In this document: positions 9,284 through 17,600 of the stretch, in pieces
How the letters are laid out: each line of letters opens with the position of its first letter
How positions within the stretch are numbered: the first letter of the stretch is position 1
NCBI RefSeq assembly: GCF_006402735.1
Contig: NZ_CP017174.1
Span: 4,033,001 to 4,097,000 of the forward strand
Length of the DNA stretch: 64,000 bases
Source of the DNA: Myxococcus xanthus
GTDB lineage: Bacteria; Myxococcota; Myxococcia; Myxococcales; Myxococcaceae
Reading direction: 5' to 3'
Position numbers and translations under genes: made by a program
The notes under the pieces: generated by a model
Told to the model about the DNA's origin: nothing
The model's database searches: none
The model's input: the letters and a program-made list of their open reading frames with translations, nothing else

Positions 9284-9484
9284 CTACAGGCCGGGCCGGC
9301 ACACCTTGCCCACGCAGGTGAAGCCGTCCGGACAGGGCTTCGGCTCATCCACCTTGCACATCGGCAGTTCCTGCTCCTGGTCCTCCAGCATCGGGTCCAG
9401 GTTGTCGTCCACGGGGCCACCACAGCCCACCATGGCCAGCACTGCCAGGACTCCCAAGCCACTCCGCAGCATGTTGCGCATCAT
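9284..9484 (-). CDS. Small Cys-containing lipoprotein
   Basis: The gene encodes a 66-residue protein. ATG 9484 was chosen because AGGAGG sits 6 bases upstream. The N-terminus MMRNMLRSGLGVLAVLAMVGC is a lipoprotein signal ending in lipobox MVGC. The mature part is acidic (DDNLDPMLEDQEQEL) and ends in a small cysteine motif (MCKVDEP, CPDGFTCVGKVC), which suggests a disulfide-stabilised knot. Such mini-proteins are frequent in myxobacterial genomes but have no assigned role. It is expected to be membrane-anchored on the periplasmic or outer side. Confidence 0.7.
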   Translation of the reverse strand: MMRNMLRSGLGVLAVLAMVGCGGPVDDNLDPMLEDQEQELPMCKVDEPKPCPDGFTCVGKVCRPGL

Positions 9485-9546
9485 TCGGCTCCTCCTGGGT
9501 GAGGGCATTACAGTCCTTCAACCCAGGAGAAGCCGTCAAATGACGC

Positions 9547-11691
9547 TTACCAGATGCGGACGCGCTGCTCGGGCGTCAGGAACAGCGTCTGCCCGGGCTT
9601 GACATCGAACGCGCCATACCAGGCATCGAGGTTGCGCACGGTGGCGGTGCGGTACGGGCCCGGCGCGTGGCCGTCCGTCATGATGATGCGGCGCAGGTAC
9701 GGCTCGCGGTAGTTGGCGCGCCACACCTGACCGAAGCCAAGAAAGAAGCGCTGGTCGCCGGTGTAGCCGTCGATGACAGGCGCGGGCTTGCCGCCCAGGG
9801 AGAGCTGGTAGGCGTCATAGGCCACCGCCACCCCCGCCATGTCCGCGATGTTCTCACCCAGCGTCAGCTCGCCATTCACAGACAGGTCTGGCAGCGGGCG
9901 GTAGGCGTTGTACTGGGCCGCCAGGGCCTTCCCCGCGGCCTGGAACTTCGCTTCGTCCTCCTTCGTCCACCAGTTCTCCAGCTTGCCGCGCGCGTCGAAC
10001 TTGGCGCCCACGTCGTCGAAGCTGTGGACGATTTCGTGACCGATGACCGCGCCGATGCCGCCGTAGTTGACGGCCGGGTCCGCGTTCGCGTCGAAGAAGG
10101 GCGGCTGCAGGATGGCGGCCGGGAAGATGATGGAGTTCTGCTGCGGTGAGTTCAGCGCGTTCACCAGCTGCGGGACCATGTACCACTCCTTCCGGTCCAC
10201 GGGCTGGCCCAGCTTGGCGACGTTGCGCTGGTACTCGAAGCGGACGGCGCGCTCGGCGTTGCCGTAGGCGTCACCGGCCACGATGTCGAGCCCCGAGTAG
10301 TCACGCCACTTCTCCGGGTGACCGATGCTCGCCTGGAGCGTGCCCACCTTCTCCTTGGCGCGGGTCCGCGTGTCGGGCGACATCCACGTCAGCGCGTCGA
10401 TGCGCTTCTCGAACGCGGTGATGATGTTGCGGACCATGGCCTCCGCTTCCGCCTTCACCTCCGGCGGGAAATACTTCGCCACGTAGAGCTTGCCCACCGC
10501 CTCGCCCATGGAGAGGTTGGTGGCGTCCACGCCACGCTTCCAGCGCTCCTTCTGGGCGGGCGTTCCGCTCAGCGTCTTGCCGTTGAAGGCGAAGCTCTCG
10601 TCGACGAAGGACTTGGACAGGTACGGGGCCGCGCGGGCCACCGCATGGAAGGCCAGGTAGTCCTTCCACGCCTGCAGGGGCTCGCTCTGGGCGAGCTTCG
10701 ACAGGGCCGTCAGCGCGCTCGGCTGCCAGACGATGACCTGCTCCTGCGTGCCCAGGCCCGCGGCGTCGAAGAACTCCTTCCAGGCGAGGCCAGGCGCGCG
10801 CTTCATGAACTCCGCGCGCGGCCAGGGGTTGTTCGCCTTGGAGATGTCCCGCGTGTCGACCTGCGACACGTGCGCCTGGGCCATCTTCCGCTCCAGGGCG
10901 AAGACGCGACCCGCGCGGGTCTCCACGTCATCGAAGCCGGCCAGCTTCAGCATGGCCGCGATGTGGGCCTGGTAGCGCTTGCGCAGCTCGGTGAAGCGCG
11001 GGTTGTCGGCCAGGTAGTAGTCCCGGTCCGGCAGCCACAGGCCGCCTTGCAGCAGGTAGGGGGCGTAGCGCGACGGCTCGTTCAGGTCCTCGGCCACCCA
11101 GAGGCCGAAGAGCCGGTCCGTGGTGACGTCGCCCATGTTGAGCGCGTCCACGTCCGCGCGGAGGGTGGCGCCCAGCACCGTGGCCAGCTGCTTGCGCTGC
11201 CCGATGGCGGCGATGCGCTCCAACTCCGGCTTGAGCGGCGCCACGCCCTTGGCCTCGATGGCCGCCTCATCCATGAAGCTGGCGAAGATGTCGCCCACCT
11301 TCCGGGCTTCGCTGCCCTCGGGGGCCTGGCGCTGCGCCTCGATGAGCTCGCGGTTGCGCTGGTCCGCCTGCTCCGCCAGCGTGGTGAACATGTTGTAGCT
11401 GGAGCGGTCCGGCGGAATCTCCGTCCGCTTCGCCCAGGTGCCGTTGGCGAAGCCGTAGAAGTCGTTGCCCGGCACGATGTCGCGGTCCATGCCGTGGGTG
11501 TCGAAGCCGAACGTCCCATACGTGGGCTTCGGCTTGGACGCGGGCGCCTCGGCGGGCGCCGTGGCGACAGGCGCGGGCGGTTCTGTTTTCTCCGCGGAGG
11601 TGGAAGACGCACAGGAGGTGAGCAGCGCAGTGGTGCACGCGGAGACCAGCACATGCCTGGCGCCGGGGAAACGTCGATGGGGATGTGTCAA
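9547..11691 (-). CDS. M13-family zinc metallopeptidase, lipoprotein
   Basis: This neprilysin/PepO-type endopeptidase is about 714 residues. I place the start at TTG 11691, which has CAGGAG 6 bases upstream and gives a proper lipoprotein signal ending in LLTSC; a much longer frame upstream lacks these features. The N-terminal M13 domain begins at FGFDTHGMDRDIVPGNDFY. The C-terminal peptidase domain has NALNSPQQNSIIFPAAILQP, the zinc site HEIVHSFDD (about residue 550) and the third ligand in GENIADMAG (about residue 610). The C-terminus VRIW is close to the VxxW ending common in this family. By family it cleaves small extracellular peptides with Zn. It stands as a single gene. Confidence 0.92.
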   Translation of the reverse strand: MTHPHRRFPGARHVLVSACTTALLTSCASSTSAEKTEPPAPVATAPAEAPASKPKPTYGTFGFDTHGMDRDIVPGNDFYGFANGTWAKRTEIPPDRSSYNMFTTLAEQADQRNRELIEAQRQAPEGSEARKVGDIFASFMDEAAIEAKGVAPLKPELERIAAIGQRKQLATVLGATLRADVDALNMGDVTTDRLFGLWVAEDLNEPSRYAPYLLQGGLWLPDRDYYLADNPRFTELRKRYQAHIAAMLKLAGFDDVETRAGRVFALERKMAQAHVSQVDTRDISKANNPWPRAEFMKRAPGLAWKEFFDAAGLGTQEQVIVWQPSALTALSKLAQSEPLQAWKDYLAFHAVARAAPYLSKSFVDESFAFNGKTLSGTPAQKERWKRGVDATNLSMGEAVGKLYVAKYFPPEVKAEAEAMVRNIITAFEKRIDALTWMSPDTRTRAKEKVGTLQASIGHPEKWRDYSGLDIVAGDAYGNAERAVRFEYQRNVAKLGQPVDRKEWYMVPQLVNALNSPQQNSIIFPAAILQPPFFDANADPAVNYGGIGAVIGHEIVHSFDDVGAKFDARGKLENWWTKEDEAKFQAAGKALAAQYNAYRPLPDLSVNGELTLGENIADMAGVAVAYDAYQLSLGGKPAPVIDGYTGDQRFFLGFGQVWRANYREPYLRRIIMTDGHAPGPYRTATVRNLDAWYGAFDVKPGQTLFLTPEQRVRIW

Positions 11692-11935
11692 GGAGTGCTC
11701 CTGAAACAGGGGCTGCGAGCCGAAGACCGGGGATATAGACGGTCTGGCGTACGAAGGCGCGGACCGAACAACGGATTCGGCGGTTTCATCCCGAGCGGGC
11801 GGACCTTTCGCTCGGACCGGCTCCGCCACAGTCGCCGAACGGCCGGGCCGTACCCGAGGGGCGCGTGACGGACGCCTAGGTTTGCAGGGAGCCGGGGCCG
11901 CGATGTGTCCGCGCCCCGACATCCAGGAGGCTCCC

Positions 11936-12541
11936 ATGCGGCTGTTGTTCCGAATCACCCCCGTGCTGTTGGGGCTGGCGCTGGCGGCCTGCTCGGGCAT
12001 CCGCGTCAACACCAACTACGACCCCACGGCCGTCGAGCGCATCGAAGACTTCCGCCGGTACGCCTGGCTGCCGCAGCCCCAGGGCAAGGACGCCCGCGTC
12101 TACAACGACATCGTCGACGTGCGCGTGCGCATGGCGGTGGACCAGGAGCTGAAGGCTCGCGGCTACCAGAAGGTGGACATGAACGAGGACCCGGACTTTT
12201 TCGTGGGGTGGCAGGGCGCCATCGACACCAAGTTGTCTGTCGACACGGTGGACTCCTTCTATGGCTACCCCTGGGGCCCCTACTGGAGCCCCTGGAGTTC
12301 CTTCTACGGGCCCTACGGCTATCCGTACGGCATGGGCGGCCCGCGCACCTATGTCCGCGAATACGACGTAGGCACGCTCATCCTCGACGGCGTGGATGCC
12401 CGGGAGCAGCGGTTGGTCTGGCGTGGCACGGCCCAGGCGGAGCTCCACCGCGACCTGTCACCCGATGCACTCCAGAAGAAGATCAACGACGCCGTGCACA
12501 AGCTGCTGTCGCGCTTCCCGCCCCGCCCGGAAGCGTCCTGA
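11936..12541 (+). CDS. DUF4136 lipoprotein
   Basis: This 201-residue protein starts at ATG 11936, 5 bases after AGGAGG. The signal MRLLFRITPVLLGLALAAC ends in lipobox LAAC. The mature domain matches the DUF4136 pattern: VNTNYDPTAVERIEDFRRYAWLP at the start, a variable-length insert rich in Tyr, Gly, Pro and Trp (FYGYPWGPYWSPWSSFYG), then VGTLILDGVDAREQRLVWRGTA, and a final helix with INDAVHKLLSRFPP. Members are outer-membrane or periplasmic lipoproteins of unknown function. It is divergent from the M13 gene. Confidence 0.85.
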   Translation: MRLLFRITPVLLGLALAACSGIRVNTNYDPTAVERIEDFRRYAWLPQPQGKDARVYNDIVDVRVRMAVDQELKARGYQKVDMNEDPDFFVGWQGAIDTKLSVDTVDSFYGYPWGPYWSPWSSFYGPYGYPYGMGGPRTYVREYDVGTLILDGVDAREQRLVWRGTAQAELHRDLSPDALQKKINDAVHKLLSRFPPRPEAS

Positions 12542-12574
12542 GCCGGCCAGGCAGCCACTCCCGCACGTTTTCGG

Positions 12575-12630
12575 TTGCGAGCCCCCAGGCCGGTCGCCAG
12601 TATTGGACCGGTGGTCCAACCGCCGGTCCA
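12575..12630 (+). promoter_or_regulatory. Promoter with overlapping TetR-type operator
   Basis: A -35-like TTGCGA (12575-12580) and a -10-like CAGTAT (12598-12603) are separated by exactly 17 bases. From within the -10 element a dyad begins: TTGGACC (12603-12609) with GGTCCAA (12613-12619). A wider pair overlaps it: TGGACCGG (12604-12611) with CCGGTCCA (12623-12630). This is the usual geometry for repression. The likely ligand is the TetR regulator encoded at 13277-13927. The site controls the Rieske gene starting at 12643. Function is inferred from position and symmetry. Confidence 0.55.
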
Positions 12631-12642
12631 TGGTGGGGTTCG

Positions 12643-13259
12643 ATGAACGAGGCGACAGGCTCGAAGCACGCCGAACAGTGGGCGGCGCATTGGTACGCGG
12701 TGGCGCGGTCACCGGCGCTCGGGAAGGGACGGCCCTTGGGAATCCAGCGCCTGGGGCGGCGGCTCGTGCTCTGGCGGGACGCCGCGGGCGAGGCCCACTG
12801 CGCGGATGCGGCCTGTCCCCACCGGGGCGCGGACCTCGGGCTCGGACGCGTGCAGCAGGGGGCGCTCGAATGCCCCTACCACGGCTTCCGTTATGGCGGT
12901 GGCGGCGCCTGTCTGGCCATGCCCTGTGAGGGGCCTGACGCGAAGCCCTCGCGAGGCCTCGCGCTGCGCATGCATCCGGTGCGAGAGGCGCATGGGTTCA
13001 TCTGGGCGTGGCTGGGGGGTAGGGCGCCCGCGTCCCTTCCCGCGCTGCCCTGGCTCGCGGACGCGCCGGAACCTGATTCGAGCAGCGCCGCGGTGGAGGA
13101 GGTCTGGAACGCACGCTTCACCCGGGTCATGGAGGGGACTCCAGCCTGCCTCGCTCAGGTGCGCTGACCCACGGCACGCTCATCCGGGCGGACCGCGCCA
13201 TCGTCGCGTGGCATCAGCTGCATCGCGCGGCGCTCGGCGACACTCCTGGCGCATCCTGA
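12643..13259 (+). pseudogene. Rieske oxygenase gene with internal deletion
   Basis: The frame from ATG 12643 to the stop at 13165-13167 encodes 174 residues. Residues about 50-85 form a complete Rieske [2Fe-2S] site (ACPHRGADL, then CPYHGFRY), followed by the start of the alpha-subunit catalytic domain (ARFTRVMEG). Intact ring-hydroxylating oxygenases of this type continue with the mononuclear iron site and total about 330 or more residues; here that part is absent. In the next frame, just past the junction, the bases to 13259 read TLIRADRAIVAWHQLHRAAL, which resembles the C-terminal tail of such oxygenases. The simplest reading is loss of the catalytic middle with a frame change. The remnant could still make a small Rieske protein, but oxygenase activity is unlikely. 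Confidence 0.6.
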
Positions 13260-13276
13260 TAGAAGCGCTGCGTCCG

Positions 13277-13927
13277 ATGCCCCGTCCCCGCGCCAGCAGG
13301 CTCGACCCCGAGCGCAGACAGACACTCCTCGCCGTGGCCGCGGAGGAGTTCGCGGAGCACGGCTTCGATGGGGCCTCCTACAACCGCATCCTGGAGCGCG
13401 CGGGCTTCTCGAAGGGGGTCGCGTACTACTACTTCGAGGGCAAGGACGACCTTTATGCCGCCGTGCTGGCCCTCACGTTGGACACGCTGGCGCAGCGCTT
13501 CGGGGCCTGGCAGCGTCCCGCGGACGCGGACGGCTTCTGGCACACCCTGCGTGAGCGTTACTTCGCGCTGACGACGCACATCGTGAACGACGAGCGCTCG
13601 GCCCGGCTTCTCCGAAGCATGTCGCAGGCGCGCACTCACCCGAAGCTGCAGGAGGCGTGGCTGCGCTTCGAAGGGCCGCTGGTGGCGTGGTTCCAGCGCG
13701 TCCTCGCGGACGGGCGCGCGCTCGGCGCGGTGCGTGGCGATGTGCCGGAGTCCCTGCTGCTGACGTCCCTCATGGGCATCGGACAGGCCACGGATGGGTG
13801 GCTGCTCGAACAGTGGGCGCACAGCGGAGTGCCGGCGCTCCAACGCGGGGCGGAGCAGGTGTTCTCCCTCTTCGAGGACCTGCTGGTCCCCAGGCCCGTG
13901 GGCCCGCCTCCCGCGAAGCGGCGCTGA
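13277..13927 (+). CDS. TetR-family transcriptional regulator
   Basis: This 216-residue regulator has an N-terminal DNA-binding domain at residues about 10-60 (RQTLLAVAAEEFAEHGFDGASYNRILERAG, then SKGVAYYYFEGKDDLY), the standard TetR helix-turn-helix. The C-terminal ligand domain is helical and not assignable to a ligand. It begins 18 bases after the end of the Rieske remnant and is probably co-transcribed with it. The inverted repeats at 12603-12630 are its likely operator, which would make the unit autoregulated. Conservation of an intact regulator beside a broken target suggests either recent damage or other targets. Confidence 0.88.
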   Translation: MPRPRASRLDPERRQTLLAVAAEEFAEHGFDGASYNRILERAGFSKGVAYYYFEGKDDLYAAVLALTLDTLAQRFGAWQRPADADGFWHTLRERYFALTTHIVNDERSARLLRSMSQARTHPKLQEAWLRFEGPLVAWFQRVLADGRALGAVRGDVPESLLLTSLMGIGQATDGWLLEQWAHSGVPALQRGAEQVFSLFEDLLVPRPVGPPPAKRR

Positions 13928-13952
13928 GGCGGACCCTGGCGGGCAGTGTGTC

Positions 13953-14360
13953 TCAGTAGGCGCAGGCCCGGTTCGCGCAGTACCCCTGGACGCCGCGGCA
14001 GACACAGTCCGCGTCATCGCTACACTTCGTCACCGGGCACTTCGGACCGCCGCCGCCTCCTCCTCCACCACCGCCTCCACCGCCGTACGTGTAGCTGCAA
14101 GCGTTGCGGGAACATGTCGCCGTTCGCGCCGTTGGGCATGCGTCCCAGCACTGCTGCTCGGAGCTGCACCGGACGATGACACAGGCGAGGCCCGAGAGGT
14201 CCGGCTCGCTGACCTCCAAGTCGGACTGCACGCTCTGCGAGCACACCGCCGCGCTCGCCACGGCGACGTTGGGATCAGGGGACTCCGCGCTCGCGGCGGT
14301 CGCCGCGAAGGTCAGCAGGACGGCGACGCTCCAGGACAGACTGTGTCGGCGGGAAGGCAT
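13953..14360 (-). CDS. Secreted Cys-rich protein with polyglycine linker
   Basis: The start is ATG 14360, preceded by GAGAGGAA, giving 135 residues. The N-terminus is a Sec signal peptide (MPSRRHSLSWSVAVLLTFA, cleaved near ASA-ES). The mature protein has two cysteine-rich blocks, CVIVRCSSEQQCWDAC and KCPVTKCSDDADCVC, joined by a run of 13 glycines encoded by mixed GGN codons. The even number of cysteines suggests disulfide-bonded mini-domains. The two-domain and Gly-linker layout resembles small extracellular proteins common in myxobacteria, but I do not recognise a named family. It converges with the TetR gene. Confidence 0.65.
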   Translation of the reverse strand: MPSRRHSLSWSVAVLLTFAATAASAESPDPNVAVASAAVCSQSVQSDLEVSEPDLSGLACVIVRCSSEQQCWDACPTARTATCSRNACSYTYGGGGGGGGGGGGGPKCPVTKCSDDADCVCRGVQGYCANRACAY

Positions 14361-14506
14361 GGCGACGTTCCTCTCAATCCCCGAGGCTGGGTCCCTGTCG
14401 CTGCGCAGGGGTTCCGGGGATGTGAAGTCTATCACAGCTGGGTCTGGCCATTCGCCGAGCGCGAAACCTGTTCCCCTGGCGGGCGGGGCCGTCAATCATC
14501 AGGCGC

Positions 14507-15748
14507 ATGCCCCCGCCATCATGGACTTCTCCCGTGCCCCGGAACGTGCAGCGACGGGTACGGGCGCTCGTCTTCGTCACGGTGTTCCTGGACCTGGTGG
14601 GCTTCGGCCTCATCATCCCGTTGCTGCCGTTCTACGTGGAGTCCATGGGCGGGACGGCCACGACGGCGGGGGTGCTGCTGGCGTTGTTCTCCTTCGCGCA
14701 GCTCGTCGCCTCGCCGGTGCTGGGGCGGCTGTCGGACCGGGTGGGGCGCCGCCCCGTCATCCTGCTGAGCCTGCTGGGCAACGCGATCTCCATGGCCCTG
14801 TTCGCGTACTCCACCCACGTCCAATGGCTGCCGTGGTTGTTCGCGTCGCGGCTGCTCGCGGGAGCCACCGCGGGCAACCTGGCGGCGTGTCAGGCGGCGG
14901 TGGCGGACGTCACGGACGAGCGTGGGCGGGCGGCGGGCATGGGGCTCGTCGGCGCGGGCATTGGCCTGGGCATGGTGCTGGGGCCCGTCATCGGCAGCCT
15001 CCTCCATGTGCATGGCGCCTGGGCGCCACCGCTGGCGGGCGCGGTGATGGCGGCGGCGGCGATGCTGGGCGTGCTCTTCTTCTTTCCGGAGACGCACCGA
15101 CCGCAGGCGGAGCGGCACGAGGAGCAAGGCCGTCCCCGGGTGCGGCTGGCCGACGTCCTGGCTCGGCCCGGGTTGGGCGCGGTGCTGGCTTTGACGTTCC
15201 TGGTGTTCATCGGGATGACGAACCTCCAGGTGTCGCTGGGGCTGTTGGCCCAGGCGCGGTTCGGCTGGGGCGAGCTGGAGATCGGGCGGCTCTTCGCGTT
15301 GATGGGCCTCGTCACCTTCGTGCTTCAGGCCTTCGTCATTGGTTGGCTGACGCGCCGGGTCCGGGACACGACGTTGGTGCTGGTGGGCGCCGCGTGCATG
15401 GGGACCGGGCTCACGTGCATCGCCGCCGCGAGCCACGGTGCCATGTTGGTGCTGGCCATGGTGCTGGTCGGCTCGGGGACGGGCCTGTTGCAGCCGCTGA
15501 TGGCCAGCCTGGCCTCCGGGTTCGCGGGGCGCGAGCTGCGTGGCGGGGTGCTGGGCGTGGTGCAGTCGGCGGGCGGGCTCGCGCGCGTGGTGGGGCCGGT
15601 GTGGAGCGGCTTCCTCTACTCACGGCTGGGGCCTGGTGCGCCCTTCACCAGTGGGGCGGTGGCGGCGGGCGTCGCGCTGTTGGTGGGGGCTTCGCTCCTG
15701 CGGCGGCGCGTTCCGGACGCGCCGCCGCCGTCGAGCTTGAAGGTCTGA
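14507..15748 (+). CDS. MFS drug-efflux transporter, TetA-like
   Basis: This 413-residue membrane protein has about 12 hydrophobic helices. The segment FVTVFLDLVGFGLIIPLLPFY and the loop 2-3 motif GRLSDRVGRRPVILLSLLG (motif A) are typical of the TetA/DHA1 group. Motif C-like glycines occur in the fifth helix (GLVGAGIGLGMVLGPVIG). It should use the proton gradient to export a small amphipathic compound; the substrate cannot be told. The start at ATG 14507 is supported by the family alignment, with the first helix beginning 20 residues later. It converges with the secreted protein gene that ends at 15761. Confidence 0.88.
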   Translation: MPPPSWTSPVPRNVQRRVRALVFVTVFLDLVGFGLIIPLLPFYVESMGGTATTAGVLLALFSFAQLVASPVLGRLSDRVGRRPVILLSLLGNAISMALFAYSTHVQWLPWLFASRLLAGATAGNLAACQAAVADVTDERGRAAGMGLVGAGIGLGMVLGPVIGSLLHVHGAWAPPLAGAVMAAAAMLGVLFFFPETHRPQAERHEEQGRPRVRLADVLARPGLGAVLALTFLVFIGMTNLQVSLGLLAQARFGWGELEIGRLFALMGLVTFVLQAFVIGWLTRRVRDTTLVLVGAACMGTGLTCIAAASHGAMLVLAMVLVGSGTGLLQPLMASLASGFAGRELRGGVLGVVQSAGGLARVVGPVWSGFLYSRLGPGAPFTSGAVAAGVALLVGASLLRRRVPDAPPPSSLKV

Positions 15749-15760
15749 GCGCGGGGCCGC

Positions 15761-17119
15761 TTACAGGCAGTACTGCGCGAACGTCGGGCTGCTGCACAGG
15801 CTCTGGAAGGCCGCCAGGTTGCAGGTGTCAGCGCCGGGACCGACGTTGCACGGATTGCCATGCGGGCTGCCGTAGTCGCTGCACGTGAACTCGACGCGTT
15901 CGCCGAACAGGTAGGTGACGGCCACGGTGTTGTTCGCGTACTGGCCGTTGACGACGCAGCGGTCCAGGTTGCCCGAGTGGTCCACGGTGTAGACACCGTG
16001 GGACAGGAAGCCGGGGCACTCCACCGTGCAGCTCGTCGGCGACTCCGGCGGGCGGAAGCCATACATGAAGGTGTTCGGCTGGCCGGTGGTCGCGCCGAAC
16101 GTCCCCGTCGGTGCGCCGGTGGGGCTCAGCGGGTCTCCGGTGCCGTTCCAGTTTCCCTTGGCCAGCGAGTACGTGCTCGCGCCCACGGCCGACAGGGCAT
16201 TGAGCGCGTCAGCCTGGTTGCCCGCGGCGCCGTAGAACGTCCGGAAGGAGCGGACCTGTCCGACGGCGAGCGAGCCCAGCCGGAAGTCGAGCTGCGCGCC
16301 CAGGTCCCCAGGGCCCACGTTGGTGAAGTCACCCGTGCCGCCCATGAGCGAGTAGTTGATGGCCAGCGGGTTCAGTGACACGAAGTTGTTGTCGACCGCG
16401 CTCACCACCCAGGGGTTGCCCGCGGTGCCCGCGACGGTGACGTATTCGGAGAAGGTGTTGGGCAGGATGTCGTAGTCGATGCCGCGCGTGTAGCGCAGGT
16501 CGGAGATGAAGGCCGTGCCGATGTTCTCGATGAGGACGTCCACCTGGTACAGATGGTTCGTCACCGGCGACGGCGTGTAGATGTGCGTCACCCGGAACGT
16601 GTTCCCCACGCGCACCACCGACATGGTGGAGATGGGCGACGGCGCGTTGATCTCCACCGTGAGGTTGGAGGACGCGCCGCAGTCCGCGGAGCTGTAGCCG
16701 GAGATGCCCAGGTCGGCGCTCGCGACGCCCCAGCCCTCACACGCGCTGCCTGGCGCGGCGGCCTCGCCGTTGGTGGGCAGGTAGCGCAAGCCAATCGTGC
16801 GGGTGCCGAAGGTGCCGCTGGAGACCGCGTTGGTGGGGCAGGGGAGGTTCAGGTGGCCCGCCGGTGCAACGCCGAGGCGGACGACGCCGTTGTCGATCAT
16901 CCCGGGACAGTCGGGCAGCGGCGGCGGGAGGAAGTGAGGCTCGGACGCGAGGAGGCGCTCCGCGCGCAACAGGGCCCTCGCGTTCTGGGGATGGATCCGC
17001 GCCTTCGCGTCGGCGGGGGCAAGCTCCTCCGCGCCGGAGGCCATCGCCTGGCCGCTCCAGGACAGGGCGCAGAGGAGTGCCGCGTGCAGAAAGCGCTGGG
17101 GATTCTTCGATGTGAGCAT
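15761..17119 (-). CDS. Secreted protein of unknown function
   Basis: The gene encodes about 452 residues from ATG 17119, with AGGAGA 7 bases upstream. The N-terminus MLTSKNPQRFLHAALLCALS is a Sec signal, cleaved near QAMASG. The mature protein is rich in Gly, Asn, Thr and Ser with a beta-sandwich look (ISTMSVVRVGNTFRVTHIYTP, then LYQVDVLIENIGTAFISDLRY). The C-terminal 90 residues contain several cysteines (CTVECPGFLSHG through YCL), suggesting disulfides. I do not recognise the family. The segment on vectorial partner fields (IENIGTAFISDLRYTRGIDYD) resembles extracellular structural or adhesin-like modules. Confidence 0.75.
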   Translation of the reverse strand: MLTSKNPQRFLHAALLCALSWSGQAMASGAEELAPADAKARIHPQNARALLRAERLLASEPHFLPPPLPDCPGMIDNGVVRLGVAPAGHLNLPCPTNAVSSGTFGTRTIGLRYLPTNGEAAAPGSACEGWGVASADLGISGYSSADCGASSNLTVEINAPSPISTMSVVRVGNTFRVTHIYTPSPVTNHLYQVDVLIENIGTAFISDLRYTRGIDYDILPNTFSEYVTVAGTAGNPWVVSAVDNNFVSLNPLAINYSLMGGTGDFTNVGPGDLGAQLDFRLGSLAVGQVRSFRTFYGAAGNQADALNALSAVGASTYSLAKGNWNGTGDPLSPTGAPTGTFGATTGQPNTFMYGFRPPESPTSCTVECPGFLSHGVYTVDHSGNLDRCVVNGQYANNTVAVTYLFGERVEFTCSDYGSPHGNPCNVGPGADTCNLAAFQSLCSSPTFAQYCL

Positions 17120-17600
17120 CCAGGTTCTCCTGTACCCGGCGGGACCGGGCAGTGAGAGGGCCATGACCGGCCCGCCGTGCAGCCGCGGGGCCTGACCTGG
17201 ATGCGCTGCCACTGGCGGCGGCGCCCGGTGGACCCGTGGCGCGCATAGCCTAGCCAGTTACAGAGCGTGCGTGTGTGCTGTGCTCGCTGTTACACAGACT
17301 GCGTGTGTAGTCCGCTCAGACGGGAATGAAGACTCGCTGCGTACCGCCCGTGCTGAGCTTCATGCTCGCCGCCATGGAGCGGGCCGAGGCGGCCAGCCGC
17401 TCCGCGTTGGGGCTCGACTCGCTCTGCTGAGCAGAGGACGCGCGCTGGCGGACGTTCCACTTCCTTGGAGGGTGGAACCCTGCGTGCGGGCGCTGGGCCT
17501 GACCTGTCGGAATGGGTTATGGACGGTGTGGAATCCTCCGTTGTGGGCATCCTCAACGGCCCACCTGACCCGAGAACCCTTCAAGCCGACCTTCGTCCAC
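17120..17600. other. Intergenic region, divergent promoters
   Basis: About 480 bases separate the secreted-protein ATG (17119, minus) from the OpgC-like ATG (17601, plus). I see no confident gene. A 34-codon frame at 17326-17430 has G/C in nearly all third positions but no clear Shine-Dalgarno and no recognisable product. There is an imperfect direct repeat (17258-17309, listed separately). A small hairpin has arms GTTCCAC (17454-17460) and GTGGAAC (17472-17478). An OpgC-frame extension runs back to 17271 but does not look like coding sequence. Confidence 0.45.
17258..17309. repeat. Imperfect 20-bp direct repeat upstream of secreted gene
   Basis: The segments at 17258-17277 and 17290-17309 match at 16 of 20 positions, both starting TTACA and ending TGCGTGTGT plus one base. 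Their starts are 32 bases apart, about three helical turns. They lie 140-190 bases upstream of the minus-strand secreted protein and could be binding sites for an activator. This is sequence observation only. Confidence 0.4.

Noticed and set aside
11692-12015. Longer N-terminus for the M13 peptidase
   Set aside because: Would place the lipoprotein signal internally and overlap the divergent DUF4136 gene; TTG 11691 has a proper Shine-Dalgarno.
17326-17430. 34-codon frame as a gene
   Set aside because: Good codon bias but no Shine-Dalgarno, no recognised product; mentioned only in the intergenic entry.
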